Origin: Apoderus coryli
Lineage: Eukaryota > Arthropoda > Insecta > Coleoptera > Attelabidae
Assembly: GCA_911728435.2 (NCBI GenBank)
Contig: OU452211.1
Location: 13,002,428 to 13,066,427, forward strand
Length of the DNA: 64,000 bases
Reading direction: 5' to 3'
Made by a program: the position numbers and the translations under genes
In this document: positions 33,953 through 49,000 of the stretch, piece by piece
How the letters are laid out: each line of letters begins with the position of its first letter
How positions within the stretch are numbered: the stretch's first letter is position 1
The notes under the pieces: model-generated
The model's database searches: none
What the model was told of the DNA's origin: nothing
Seen by the model: the letters and a program-made list of their open reading frames with translations, nothing else

Positions 33953-34053
33953 TTACAAAGGAATATGGGGTTGTGGTTTTTTATAGCATTGTAGACTAAG
34001 ATTGGAAAGAGTATACCTTCCATTATCGTATGTCGGCTTTACTACTAAACCAC
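33953..34053 (-). CDS. Unrecognised gene, candidate terminal exon
   Basis: After acceptor CTTTATACAG, two bases complete a Gly codon, then GLVVKPTYDNGRYTLSNLSL and QCYKKPQPHIPL end in TAA. The phase fits the previous donor exactly. The last base of the stop lies in the TT target duplication of composite transposon copy 4, so that element inserted at the end of the coding sequence without disrupting it. Confidence 0.45.
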
Positions 34054-37000
34054 CTGTATAAAGTGTTGCAGTGAAAATTTGTTTTTTTGATTTTGCTCTG
34101 CGGCTGTTCTACTGATTGAATTTGTTTATATTACATACAAAAATTCGAGGCTTTTTTCACTAGAAAATTTTTATTTTTGTTTTCTATTTAAACGCTTACA
34201 ATGTTCATTAAAACCACAAAACTGTTCAAAATCGTACATATTGACATCGGACACTTGACACCTCATTAGGTAGGTTATAGCAGCTGAAAAAAAAAACAAA
34301 AACGAGCATTAAAAAAATTGAATGGAACACTGACACAAAAGTAAAGTAAAAAAACAGACGCATACTTTTGGTTAGATAACACATGGTTTTAATTTCAGAA
34401 AAACTTACCATTTTGTAAAAAAAAAATTGTGTCTAATGGTATATAAGTACAGTAAATTTAAATTAAAAATCATAGTTATTTTTAAGTTTTTCTTTTTGTA
34501 TATCATAATGAAAAAAGCGATACATAACTCTAAAAACAATAAAGCAACTGGACCGGATGGGATCCCATCGGAAATATTGAAGATATTGGATGAAAGAGGC
34601 ATTGAAGTTCTACACAAAATATTTAACATCGTATACGAAACAGGACAATAACCACAACAATGGCTAAGTTCAACATTCATCCCTCTACCTAAGAAAAATA
34701 ATGCTAGAAACCCAACTAACAATTTAACTTTTTTAATTGCTGTAAGAACATAATTAAATATATTTTATAAAACACCCATTGTTTTATAAACATTTTCACA
34801 ACGTTCTTACGCGCCTTATAAACACGAAAAAGGCGCAGATTTATAAAACAAATCGACTCTTTAACGGTTCTATAAATGTTGCTTGTTGCTATTATACAAT
34901 AGTTTTTAAACGTTTATAAATATTTAATAAAAATCAAATAAAACTGTTACAAACATATTTTATAAATCTTTTATAAGAGCCTCAATTTCAACATTTTTGC
35001 TCTCAGCGGCAACAGTTAAAGGATAAAAACGTTTTTTTAAAATACCTTTTTATACAAAATTATTTTATAATTATTATGCATTGTTGTTGGTACACATTAA
35101 TAAAATCTGAACAATGATGGAGGTAAAAATAATATAAAACGCTATAATACCCAATAATGACTAATAAAATAAGTCAGATAAAATTCACCTATGAGCAGAT
35201 TTGGCTGCGAAACAAAATTTACTGTTAAATATATTGTATATTATTATTAAAATTTTAATGCGCCTCGCGAATTATGTAAATTAATGAATTTAGATTTTAT
35301 AAATTATATAAAATATTTTTTTTATTGTCACTTATTGTTGAAAATAATCTTTTGGGATATCCTTTATTATATAATGACTGATTCTGTATAGCTTATTAGC
35401 TAAGAAAATTTTACAAATTAAAAAAAATATTAATTTTAAAAGTTTGGTCAACATGGCTAACAATTTAAAGAAACCAAAAATGGCTTCTTCCTTATACGAT
35501 GCTTATAAAACAAAATTATCTCAACCCAGACGAGTATGCTCTTTAGATAGCTATTATAAAATAACTGCAGAATTGTTTTATACAGGGGTGTATTTGTTAA
35601 AAAACATAAATCTCATAATATTTTAAGTGCATATAAAATCTAATATAAAATTAATATTACCTGAAACCCCTTTGATAGCATAAGAATGATGATATGATTC
35701 TTTTATATCTATGATATGGATACTAGCCAAAATATAAGTAGGTACCTATGTTTTATGTAAACTTGAAGACATTTTTAGAAACCAGTTATGGTGTAAGAGA
35801 TAAAAATATATATTTCCCTAAGCTTTATAATGAATAATGAAGTTTCCTTGAAGTTTTATGTATTTAGTTATCTTTTGCCGTTATTTAAAATAAATTAATA
35901 GTAAAACAAACTAAAACAAGCTTTTATATAAATGCTCTAAAAAATCAAAATTTAATTTAAAGGTGCTGCAAAAAAATTATAAGATAAAATGTCTACAAAT
36001 TAATCAAGTCTAGTCCTGTCTACTTGAAGTATTCGTGCTTGATACTTTGATGTTTGTGTAAGGCGCCGCCGTGTGTCGCATCGTCTCAATATTGGAATAA
36101 TAATAAAATAGTAAACAGAGTTTTACAAAACAAACTTTAACATAATATGTTTTATAAAAGCTTTTAATGTGTTCTTATAAAACAAAATGCTTCTATAGCT
36201 ACTCTATTATTAGCTTTTACGGGAGTAATTTAAACATAACCTAAATTGAGCCCTTTGGTTATGTTATGTATGTAATAATTGCCGTTATTAAAACGGTTTG
36301 TCGAGTATCTTTAAGAGAGTTCGAGGATCTTGAAGTAGAAAATTTGGCATTCATTGAGTATGGCAAAAAGCTTCTTTTAGGAAAAATGCGGAACATTATT
36401 TGATACTGCCCATGATCGCATGTTTTCTCTTAGTTTTGATTAGATTTCATTACAGTTTCCTTCTCATTATTATAGTCACTAATGTTTTGCCTTTGATAAT
36501 TTATAATATTGTAGTAATTAAGTTTTAATTTGCTATTTAATGCACAACTGCTTTTAGTTTTTTTTCCATTTGGACAACATTTGAAATCAGTGTATAATAT
36601 AACAATAAATATCAGTTGAAAATAAATAAGACTATGTTAGATATTAGTTCTAGGTAATGTTTATGACAGCATTTTAATTTTATAAAATATGCATTGGCAA
36701 TATATTTATTTTTTTATTGTTTTTAATAAAATAACTAAAAAACAATTTTGTAATTATTAATTTGCGCACAAATTTGCTCCACAAAACAAATCGCTCTTAA
36801 TAACGACAATAAAAAAACTATTTTATTATTACGAAATGTACTTTAACAGAATAATTTTATAATTGTTTTTAAAGGAACAAGTTCATCCAGACTAGTACTT
36901 TTACAAAATGCTTTTAAAACCAATTATCATTCGGAACAAATACGTCATACAAAACGTATTTAATAAACGTTTATAAAATTGTTACGATATCATATTTTAT

Positions 37001-40000
37001 AACTATTTTATTATTTTGCTGTAAAAACGTTCTTAAAACAATTTTTCTCACAGAAAAGTTTAACACAGCAGTTTAATCACGAAACGAAACTTTAAAAAAC
37101 AAAAAAGTTTTAACTAAGCGGTAATAAAATAATTATAAAATATATTAGTTCTTTAAGAATGTCGAATTGCTAGTTGGGAAGTGTGGAGACCATCGACTGA
37201 TTAGCCTGATGGGCCACACTTTGAAAGTATTTCTAAAAATAATTCATCAGAGGATCTATAAAAAATGCGAAAGAGATATCAGTAGCTCACAGTTTGGGTT
37301 TAGACAAGGGATGGGCACAAGAGAAGCGATAGTGGCCACGCAAGTCCTTGTACAGAACTGCCATGATGTGAGAAAAGACATGTGCCTTTGCTTTGTTGAT
37401 TACGAGAAAGCATTTGACCGAGTTGAACATCCCAAACTAATGCAGCTCCTCAGGAATCTTGACATAGATCAAAAAGACATTAGATGTATAGAAAATCTAT
37501 ATTGGTACCAGACTGCACAGATTAGGCTCAATAATGAGCTGTCTGATGATATAGAGATCCAGAGGGGCGTGCGACAGGGATGTGTCTTGTCCCCGCTTTT
37601 GTTCAACCTGTACTCGGAGGGGGTCTTCCGGGAAGCATTGGAAGATGCGGAGATCGGTATTCAAGTCAACGGAGTGTGGATTAATAACATACGTTATGCT
37701 GATGACACAGTGCTCATCACTGATAATATGCAAGACTTACAAAGACTGATAAACACAGTCGGTCAACATAGCAGATTGATGGGTCTAAACATAAACACTA
37801 AAAAGACGAAGTTTATGATAATATCAAGGAACTTAAATGCGTTTGAAGACTCACAGTTAACATTCAACGCAATGCGCATAGACAGAGTGAACAAATTTAA
37901 ATACTTGGGCATGTGGTTATCTGAAGACTGGACCTCTGATATCGAGGTCAAGAGTCGCATCGAACAAGCCCAACAAGCATTCCTAAGACTGAGGAGAGTA
38001 TTTAGTTGCTCCGACTTCGATCTTGGTCTGAGGTTGAGATTCTTAAAGTGCTATGTGTGGTCAGTACTTCTCTACGGGATGGAAGGTTGGACCCTTAAAG
38101 TCAACAACATTAACAAATTGGAAGCGTTCGAAATGTGGCTTTACCGCAGAATGCTCAAGATACCGTGGACTGCAAGAATAACAAACGTAGAAGTTCTGTC
38201 CAACATCAACAAAGAACGTGAACTGTTAACCACCATAAAAAAGAGAAAGACTTCATATCTGGGGCACGTCATGAGGAACAAGAAGTATGAGTATTAACAG
38301 TTATTGATCGAGGGTAAGATAGAGGGCCGTAGCGTAGCCGTAGCGTTATATAATTATGCTGTATTCACATTTCAATTTTATGAAATGATCTTGAAGTTCT
38401 AGTTTTTTTTCTGACGACCATAATTTTCAAATTTCCTGGCAAATAATTGATTCACCTCTTAAAACTTATGTGTTCCTGGTACGAAATCGAGATTTTTAGA
38501 AAATGAAAGTTTAACAGAATGTGGCTCTCCTAATACATTGATTCACCTCTTAAAACTTCTGTGTTCCTGGTACGAAATCGAGATTTTTAGAAAATGAAAG
38601 TTTAACAGAATGTGGCTCTCCTAATACATTGATTCACCTCTTAAAACTTCTGTGTTCCTGGTACGAAATCGAGATTTTTATAAATTGAATTTTAACGAAA
38701 TTCTCCTGATACTTTATATTCACCTCTTCAAACTTATGTGTTCCTGGTACGAAATCGTGATTTTTAGAAAATGTACATTTAGCAGAATGTGGCTCTCCTA
38801 ATACATTGATTCACCTCTTAAAACTTATGTGTTCCTGGTACGAAATCGAGATTTTTAGAAATTGAATTTTAACGAAATTCTCCTGATACTTTATATTCAC
38901 CTCTTCAAACTTCTGTGTTCCTGGTACGAAATCGTGATTTTTAGAAAATGTAAATTTAACAGAATGTGGCTCTCCTAATACATTGATTCACCTCTTAAAA
39001 CTTCTGTGTTCCTGGTACGAAATCGTGATTTTTAGAAATTGAATTTTAACGAGATTCTCCTGATACTTTATATTCACCTCTTAAAACTTCTGTGTTCCTG
39101 GTACGAAATGGATATTTTTAGAAAATGAAAGTTTAACAGGATGTGGCTCTCCTAATACATTGATTCACCTCTTAAAACTTCTGTGTTCCTGGTACGAAAT
39201 CGTGATTTTTAGAAATTGAATTTTAACGAAAACGGTCTCCTGATCCTTTATATTCACCTCTTCAAAGTTATGTGTTCCTGGTACGAAATCGTGATTTTTA
39301 GAAAATGTAAATTTAACAGAATGTGGCTCTCCTAATACATTGATTCACCTCTTAAAACTTCTGTGTTCCTGGTACGAAATCGTGATTTTTAGAAATTGAA
39401 TTTTAACGAGATTCTCCTGATACTTTATATTCACCTCTTAAAACTTCTGTGTTCCTGGTACGAAATGGATATTTTTAGAAAATGAAAGTTTAACAGGATG
39501 TGGCTCTCCTAATACATTGATTCACCTCTTAAAACTTCTGTGTTCCTGGTACGAAATCGTGATTTTTAGAAATTGAATTTTAACGAGATTCTCCTGATAC
39601 TTTATATTCACCTCTTCAAACTTATGTGTTCCTGGTACGAAATCGTGATTTTTAGAAATTGAATTTTAACGAAAACGGTCTCCTGATCCTTTATATTCAC
39701 CTCTTCAAAGTTATGTGTTCCTGGTACGAAATCGTGATTTTTAGAAAATGTAAATTTAACAGAATGTGGCTCTCCATTAGGAGAGCCACATTCTGTATTG
39801 TACGAAATCGTGATTTTTAGAAATTGAATTTTAACGAGATTCTCCTGATACTTTATATTCACCTCTTAAAACTTCTGTGTTCCTGGTACGAAATGGATAT
39901 TTTTAGAAAATGAAAGTTTAACAGGATGTGGCTCTCCTAATACATTGATTCACCTCTTAAAACTTCTGTGTTCCTGGTACGAAATCGTGATTTTTAGAAA

Positions 40001-43000
40001 TTGAATTTTAACGAGATTCTCCTGATACTTTATATTCACCTCTTAAAACTTCTGTGTTCCTGGTACGAAATCGAGATTTTTAGAAAATGAAAGTTTAACA
40101 GAATGTGGCTCTCCTAATACATTGATTCAAATCTGGCGCCATCTATCAGTTAATACTCAAACTTTATTATGTGTTTCCAACTTAATTCAAAAATTCTGTA
40201 AATTATAAAATTAGTTCCTGTCGACAACCACTGCAACGCTGCAAACAGTTCCCAAATCTTAGTATGGCCGTTTCCCTTATATTGTGTGTGTTATGTGGGT
40301 CAACCTCAAACTAGAAAGTTAACGCAAATTCGATTTGGATCCTGCCAACAAAGCAAGGTGGACATTTGAATGATGTGTAATTCAAAACACAATTTTTATG
40401 AGTTTTACTAATAAATAAAAAAATATTTTGCTTCGTCTAAAATATATATATTTTTTTTATTTTAGAAAAAAATTGGTCCTAAAGAATCCCTTTATGTTTA
40501 TAGTTAATATTTATTTAGAAACTGTTTTTAAGCTCCTATTAATTTAGGACATGATCAAGGTATTTAAAAAAAATTAAAACTAATTTACTAATTTTAAAAC
40601 ACTCAATGTTACCTTTTAATTTGGCTTCGTTGTCAATTACACCTTTTCCAATGTACGATGCAATTATATCGGTTTTAGACAACAATCCAATTCTGTATTT
40701 GCTCACAAATGTTCTTATTAAGTTGATATCGCTATTATTCAATTTACGTTTATTCTTTTTTGCTTCATTGAATGAGATTTTGTAGACGCTTAGAAATGCT
40801 TGCTTCATTTGTTCTTTGATTTCTTCTTCAAAATTTACTTCATGTTCTTTCTAAATAACAGTAATTGCGATATGAATTGTTTTGTTTAAATTGTTAAAAT
40901 TTATAACCAAAAAGAAATGTCGAAATCCGAAACGGAAAACTTATATTTCGACCTCACAAAACTCTATGTGAAAGAACATTCTACTGTAGCTCTTTGCTAT
41001 AATTGTTGCCAGTATGGTCATGTAAGTAAATATTGCACCAATCAACAAACTTGTTACTACTGTGGCGAAAGTCATGCTGCTGAAAATTGTCCCAATAAAG
41101 AAAATCTATACTGTCCCAACTGCAGAAAAGTAAGACTCCAAAATCGTAGCCACCGCGCAAGTGATACTGCATGCCCGGTATATCTTAGAAAAATAGAGCA
41201 ACATCGGCACCACATAAATTACAATGGCTAACAAAATAGGTAAGAACCAGATAAGCATTTACTATCAAAACGTTAGAGGTCTCCCAACTAACAATTTAAC
41301 TTTTTTAATTACTGTAAGAACGTTTATAAAATATATTTTATAAAACAGCCATTGTTTTATAAACCTTTTCACAACGTTCTTACGCGCCTAATAAACACGA
41401 AAAAGGCGCAGATTTATAAAACAAGTCGACTCGTTAAAGGTTCTATAAATATTGCTATTATACAATAGTTTTTGGAACGTTTATAAATATCTAATAAAAA
41501 TCAAATAAAACTGTTATAAAACAGTTTTATTATAGCTCTGTTACTAGAACAAACCGACATATTTGTAGAACTACTATAAAACTGTTATACACATATTTTA
41601 TAACTCTTTTATAAGAGCCTCAATTGCAACATTTTTGCTATCAGCGGCAACAGTTAAAGGATTATTTTATAATTATTATGCATTGTTGTTGGTACACATT
41701 AATAAAATCTGAACAATCATGGAGGTAAAAATAATATAAAACGCTATAATACCCAATAATGAAATAAGTCAGATAAAATTCACCCATGAGCAGATTTGGC
41801 TGCGAAACAAAATTTACTGTTAAATATATTGTATATTATTACTAAAATTTTAATGCGCCTCGCGAATTATGTAAATTAATGAATTTAGATTTTATAAATT
41901 ATATAAAATATTTTTTTTATTGTCACTTATTGTTGAAAATAATCTTTTGGGATATCCTTCATTATGTAATGACTGATTCTGTATACCTTATTAGCTAAGA
42001 AAATTTTACAAATTATAAAAAATATTAATTTTAAAAGTTTGGTCAACATGGCTAACAATTTAAAGAAACCAAAAATGGCTTCTTCCTTATACGATGCTTA
42101 TAAAACAAAATTATCTCAACCCAGACGAGTATGCTCTTTAGATAGCTATTATAAAATAACTGCAGAATTGTTTTATACAGGGATGTATTCGTTAAAAAAC
42201 ATAAATCTCAAAATTTTTTAAGTGCAAATAAAATGTAATATAAAATTAATATTACCTGAAACCGCCTTTGATAGCATAAGAATGATATGATTCTTTTATA
42301 TCTATCATATGGATACTAGCCAAACTATAAGTAGGTACCTATGTTTTATGTAAACGTGAAGAATTTTTTATAAACCAGTTATGGTGTAAAAAAATATATA
42401 TTTCACTAAGCTTGTTAATGAATAATGAAGGTAATTACAAGTATTTTTCTTGAAGTTTTGTGTATTTAGTTATCGTTTGCCGTTATTTAAAATAAATTAA
42501 TAGTAAAACAAACTAAAACAAGCTTTTATATAAATGCTCAAAAAAATCAAAATTTAATTAAAAGGTGCTACAAAAAATATATAAGATAAAATATATACAA
42601 ATTAATCAAGTCAAGTCCTGTCTACTTGAAGTAGCTTGATACTTTGATGTTTGTGTGAGTCGCCGCCGTGTGTCGCATCGTCTCAATATTGGAATAATAA
42701 TAAAATAGTAAACAGAGTTTTACAAAACAAACTTTAACATAATATGTTTTATAAAAGCTTTTAATGTGTTCTTATAAAACAAAATGCTTTTATAGTTACT
42801 CTCTTATTAGCTTTTACGGGAGTAATTTAAACATAACCTAAATTGAGCCCTTTGTTTATGTTATGTATGTTATAACTGCCGTTATTAAAACGGTTTGTTG
42901 AGTGTCTTTAAGAGAGTTCGAGGATCTTGAGGTAGAAAATTTGGCATGCGTTCATTGAGTATAGCAAAAAGCTTCTTTTGGGAAAAATGCGGAACATTAT

Positions 43001-46000
43001 TTGATACTACCCATGTTCGCATGTTTTCTCTTAGTTTTGCATTTTTTTCTAGCTCACTTGTTGTGCTTGAAGCATGATATTGATCACCAATTCTCTATTT
43101 CGGCTACCCGCTCACCATCTAGTAATAATTCCTCCTGAGAATTTATCAGTCTCGAAAATATTAGGTGTCTTATAAATTGTCATTAATTTGATGAGATTCC
43201 ATTACAGTTTCCTACTCATTATTATAGACACTAATGTTTTCCCTTTGATAATTTATAATATTGTAATTAATTTTCTATTAAATGCACAACTGCTTTTCGT
43301 TTGGACAACATTTTAAACCTGTGTATGATATAACAATAAATATCAGTTGAAAATAAATAAGACTATGTTATATATTAGTGCTAGGCAATGTTTATGACAT
43401 CATTTTAATTTTATAAAATATGCATTGGCAACATATTTATTTTTTTATTGTTTTTAATAAAATAACTAAAAAACAATTTTGTAATTATTAATTTGCGCAC
43501 AAATTTGCTGCAGAAAACAAATCGCTTTTAGTAACGACAATAAAAAAACTATTTTATTATTACAAAATGTACTTTAACAGAATACTTTTATAATTGTTTT
43601 TAAAGGAACAAGTTAATCCAGACTAGTACTTTTACAAAATGCTTTTAAAACCAATTATCATTCAGAACAAATTCGTCCTACAAAAAGTATTTTATAAACG
43701 TTTATAAAATTGTTACAATATCATATTTTATAACTATTTTATTATTTTGCTGTAAAAACGTTATTAAAACAATTTTTCTCACAGAAAAGTGTAACACAGC
43801 AGTTTAATCACGAAACGAACCTTTAAAGAACAAAAAAGTTTTAACTAAGCGGCAATAAAATAATAATTATAAAATATATTAGTTCTTTAAGAATGTCGAA
43901 TTGCTAGTTGGGCTAAGAACGAAAACCTCAGACCTGTACACAAATGTAGCAGGCTCAAACCACGACATAATAACGCTAACAGAAACATGGTTACACGACG
44001 GCATATACGATAGTGAACTCTTCAACGAAAACTTTGAACTTTTCCGAACTAACCGAAATCAAATAGCAAATGAAGAGTTTTTTGATTTTCTAGAACTAAG
44101 ACTTAATAACACGAAGAGTAACTACATTATCGTAGGAGAGTTTAACATAAATTCCTCAAACATAGCTGTAACAATAGTCTTACAAATTTTTGTAATTTGA
44201 TTCAAGCAAATCAGTTAAATAACGTTACTAATAACAGAAACTCAATTCTAGACTTAGTTATCTCTGGCTCTGACGTTATCGTAAACAAGCACTTAGACCC
44301 CTTTATTTCTGAAGATGAACACCATCCAGCATTAAATATTGAACTTTTAGTAAACAGAAATATTACCTACTGTCAGCCAAATGGAGCACCTTGCTATAAT
44401 TTCAAGAGAGCCAACTGTACAACTACCTAAAACGTGAGAATTGAAAATTTCTTAACGTACATACAGATGCAAACGAGGCATTAGGGGTATTTTACGAGGA
44501 AATATACGCCACATTTAACAAATGTGTTCCCTTATTAAAATACAAAAAAAGAAAATATCCCCCTTGGTTTACTCCGGAGATAAAAAATGATATTAGACCA
44601 AAGGAAAGAAATTTAAAACTATACAAAAAGACTAAACTATCTCAATGTCTAGAAACATTCAAACCTTTAAGATCCAAAATAAAAAAAGATATTAAGAAAG
44701 CATACTCTGAGTACACTTCTAGTTTCGAACGGTCAATACAGGAATGTCCTACCAAATTTTGGAATTTTATTAAATCAAAGAAAACTAGCTGTTGCCCTCG
44801 AGGCACGAATAGCTCTCCATATTTAAGTGTAAAAGTAATAATTTTATGACCTTTTTGTCATTTATCTAAATTTTTGTTTTGTTTTAGACATCAGCTATTT
44901 TTTTTTTGTATCGGGTTTTGTGCCTTTTTCTTCTCTTTGGAGGCACTATTTATACGCAGATATTTTATATTTCAGATCTAGGCCAAATTCTTGTACGCAA
45001 AATAATTGATTTTTTTTTAGTTTTATAAAATTTATTTTGCCCCCTTTTCTACTATTTACGAACGCCTATGTAAACAAAATTGTTATGCTACATGTTGTAG
45101 GTTATCCGTTAAGTGGTTTTTGAGTTATCACGGATACAATTTTTTCCTGACCCTTTTATAGAATTTTCACGGACGCCTATGGAACATTAATTTTTGACGT
45201 GTATTTTTAACACCAACTCAATTAGGTAAATATAAAAATTTTTACATTTTAATTTTTTTTATTTTACCCCTTTTTCTACTATTTACGAACGCCTATGTAA
45301 ATAAAAATTTTATGCTGCATTTTTTGGGTTATCTTATATCAAAGCTATATATAATTAGCCAATTTTTCTGGTATATTTGGGAAACATTTTTTTTTCGTTT
45401 TGACCCTTTTTTAACACTATTTTCGAACGCCTGTGTGAACTAATTCTTTTATGTAACATTTTTTAGGTTATATTCTATCACAACTATAAAAAATTATTCA
45501 ATATTTCGGATAAGTTTAAGAACTATGATTTTTTAAATTTTTGAAACCTCTTTTAAACCCGTTGCCTACGCTCAATGTTAATCACCACCTATAATTATCC
45601 TGTAGTATTTTCGTACCAAATGTGGTTAAAATCCGTTAAGTGGTTTTTGAGTTATCACGGATACAATTTTTTTCTGACCCTTTTATAGAATTTTTACGGA
45701 CGCCTATGGTACATTAATTTTTGTCGTGTATTTTTAACACCAATTCATCTAGTTAAATATAAAATTTTTTACATTTTAATTTTTTTTTTATTTTACCCCT
45801 TTTTCTACTATTTACGAACGCCTATGTGAATAAAAATTTTATGCTGCATTTTTTAGGTTATCTTATATCAAAGCTATATATAATTAGCCAATTTTTCTGG
45901 TATATTTGAGAAACATTTTTTTTTCGTTTTTGACCCTTTTTTTAAACTATTTTCGAACGCCTGTGTGAACCAATTCTTTTATGGAATATTTTTTAGCTTA

Positions 46001-49000
46001 TATTGTATCACAACTATGAAAAATTATTCCATATTTCGAATAAGTTTAGGAAATATATATTTTTTATGTTTTGACCCCTTTTCCACTATTTACGAACGCC
46101 TATGAAAGTAAGTTATTCATGACACATTTTATAGGTTATAGTCTATCAAAACTATAAATAACTAGTTAATATTTCTGCTATTTTTAAGAAATACGTTTTT
46201 TTTTAATCTTTTTTACCCCATTTTACACTATTTTCGAACGCCCATGTGGTCTAATATTTTATGTTCAATATTTTAGGTTATATTCAATTAAATGCGTAAA
46301 CAATTATGCAGTATTTCGGATAAGTTTAAGAACTATGAATTTTTTTAATTTTTGAACCCTCTTTTAAACCCTTTGCCTACGCTCATTGTTTCCCAAAATC
46401 TAATCAGCTCCTTGCCATGTCCAATAGTATTTTTGTAGCAAATTTGGTTAAAATCTGTTAAGCAGTTTTGGCGTTTTCGTGGATACAGACAGACAGACAG
46501 ACAGACAGACATTTTTTTAAAACTACTTATTTATGTATAAAATGACCAAAAACAAGTATTTCCGGTGAAATTAAAAAAAAAATTTTTTTCATGAAACTAA
46601 TAGTCTCCATACATACATATATTACTGATATGGAGAGCTAATAACATATCATTACACGTTTTAACAATTTTACAGTTTTTTTTTTACAGAAACTGTTCAA
46701 AATGACTATCGTCATTGTCAATACAAGGTGTCCCAGAATCAAACTCTAAAGGGGGAAGGGCGAGGTCATTTGGAAGCAAAATAAACATATATGTGGTTAT
46801 TCAATGGTTGACGGTTAAAAAGTTATTTTAGTTTATATATTTTTCCAATATATCGAATATTGAGTTCACTTGTAAAGCTGTAAAAAATAATTGCGGATAT
46901 TCAACGGTTTTATTTTTTGTTGTGTGATTTTTAAGGGTGTATTATTAATTAGTAAAACATTAAACCCGGTTACCTTGTAGCAAACAAAAAAGTTGGCTAG
47001 AGATTGATAGTGTTCAAGTTCGGTATAACATAAACAATAATTGAAAGAAAAGGTCAACCCCACCAACAAAGAACTCATAAGATCCAACATCTCTCAACAT
47101 CTAAATCACGCATATGACTACTATAAACAATATGCCAACAAAGGTAATATCGTTTTTTTTTTCGTTTTTGACCCTTTTTTTAAACTATTTTCGAACGCCT
47201 TTGTGAACCAATTCTTTTATGGAATATTTTTTAGCTTATATTGTATCACAACTATGAAAAATTATTCCATATTTCGAATAAGTTTAGGAAATATATATTT
47301 TTTATGTTTTGACCCCTTTTCCACTATTTACGAACGCCTATGAAAGTAAGTTATTCATGACACATTTTATAGGTTATATTCTATCAAAACTATCAATAAC
47401 TAGTTAATATTTCTGCTATTTTTAAGAAATACGTTTTTTTTTTAATCTTTTTTACCCCATTTTACACTATTTTCGAACGCCAATGTGGTCTAATATTTTA
47501 TGTTAAATATTTTAGGTTATATTCAATTAAATGCGTAAAAAATTATGCAGTATTCCCTCAAAATATCGAAAATAACACCAATATATAAAAATGGCAACAG
47601 AGCTGATGTTACTAATTATAGACCAATAGCTATACTATCTAACGTAGCAACAATATTTGAAATGGTAATATGTAAAAAACTAAATTGTCATCTTAAAAAT
47701 CGACTAAGTGATGCTCAACATGGTTTCCGTTTAAACAGGCAACTTAACTGACTTTGTAAACTTCACAACGGACGTTCTGGCAAAAGGTGAAAAAGTGGAC
47801 GCTATCTACACAGACTTTGCTAAAGCGTTTGATAAAGTAAATCACAATATTCTAATTCAAAAACTAAATAATTTCTCAGTATCTGTTAAACTTTGAAATC
47901 ATATCTAACAAACAGACCACAATACGTTTCAATTTTGGGTTGTAATTCGGAACCATTTATTGCAACGTCGGGCGTACCACAAGGAAGCGCACTAGGGCCT
48001 ATTCCATTTCTAATGTTCATTGACGATATAACACATGTTATAAGATTTAGTGAATGTTCATTGTTTGCTGACGATCTTAAACTATTTAGAATTATACGTA
48101 ACCACCTTGATGCCGTTGCCCTTCAGGCAGATTAGGATAATATCTATAGATGGTCCAAAGAAAACCTACTTCTCTTTAATGTGGATAAATGTAAAAGCAT
48201 GTCCTACATATAATTTGAATAGAGTGCCTCTCCAACATGTAACATCTCTAAAAGACCAAGGAGTTATATTTGATTCTAAACTCTCATTTTCAGAACATAT
48301 TATGCATATAACCAATCAATGCTACAGGAACCTAGGATTTATCATCCGAAATTCAAAAACTTTTAAAAACAAAAAAACCTTCTCTACACCGCAAATATAC
48401 GCTTGAAACTAGAATATTACTGCATTGTATGGTCACCAATGTATACATATGCAATAATGATTGAGAGCGTTCAAAAAAAAAAAAAATGCCGATTAGCTGA
48501 CTTCCTAATGAACAGGAAACACACATCTAGTTACAGATTGAATTTAAAATATTATGAACAAATTTCCTTAAATAATAGAAGAACATTGTGAAATGTTTTG
48601 TACCTTTAGAAAATTGTAAATAATCTGGCATACGACTGTCGATCTCTAGTAAATATTAAGTTAGTGGTTCCATTAAGTAAAACACGGCTCAAAAACCATC
48701 AAACATTTCAACTAATTACACCAAGAACAAATTACCAATCTAAGTCCCCTGTCAACATGATGGTTAGAAATTACAACAAACTCCAACAAGTTTGCGATAT
48801 CTTCGGAACTAGATACAGGCACTTTAAATTACAGATAGTAAAACACCTTATTGAAATTTAATATTTAATCTAGTGAATTATAGAATTAATTAATTAATAT
48901 AGAGTTTAAAGTCTTCAACATAAATTAGTTAATGTTGTTTAAGTTTAATGTTTAAGTTTTTAGTCCAGTTAAAGTTAGGTAGAGCTTAAGATAAGTTAAG

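Larger units (their letters stand above)
34480..38345 (+). mobile_element. RTE-like non-LTR retrotransposon, truncated and interrupted
   Basis: LINE fragment on the plus strand, split by a CCCAAC transposon at 34711-37178. The 5' end starts within the RT N-terminus (SKNNKATGPDGIPSEIL), and the 3' end stops just after the C-terminal LGHVMRNKKYEY motif, where the frame decays near 38345. It lies in the last intron of the minus-strand gene. Confidence 0.8.
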
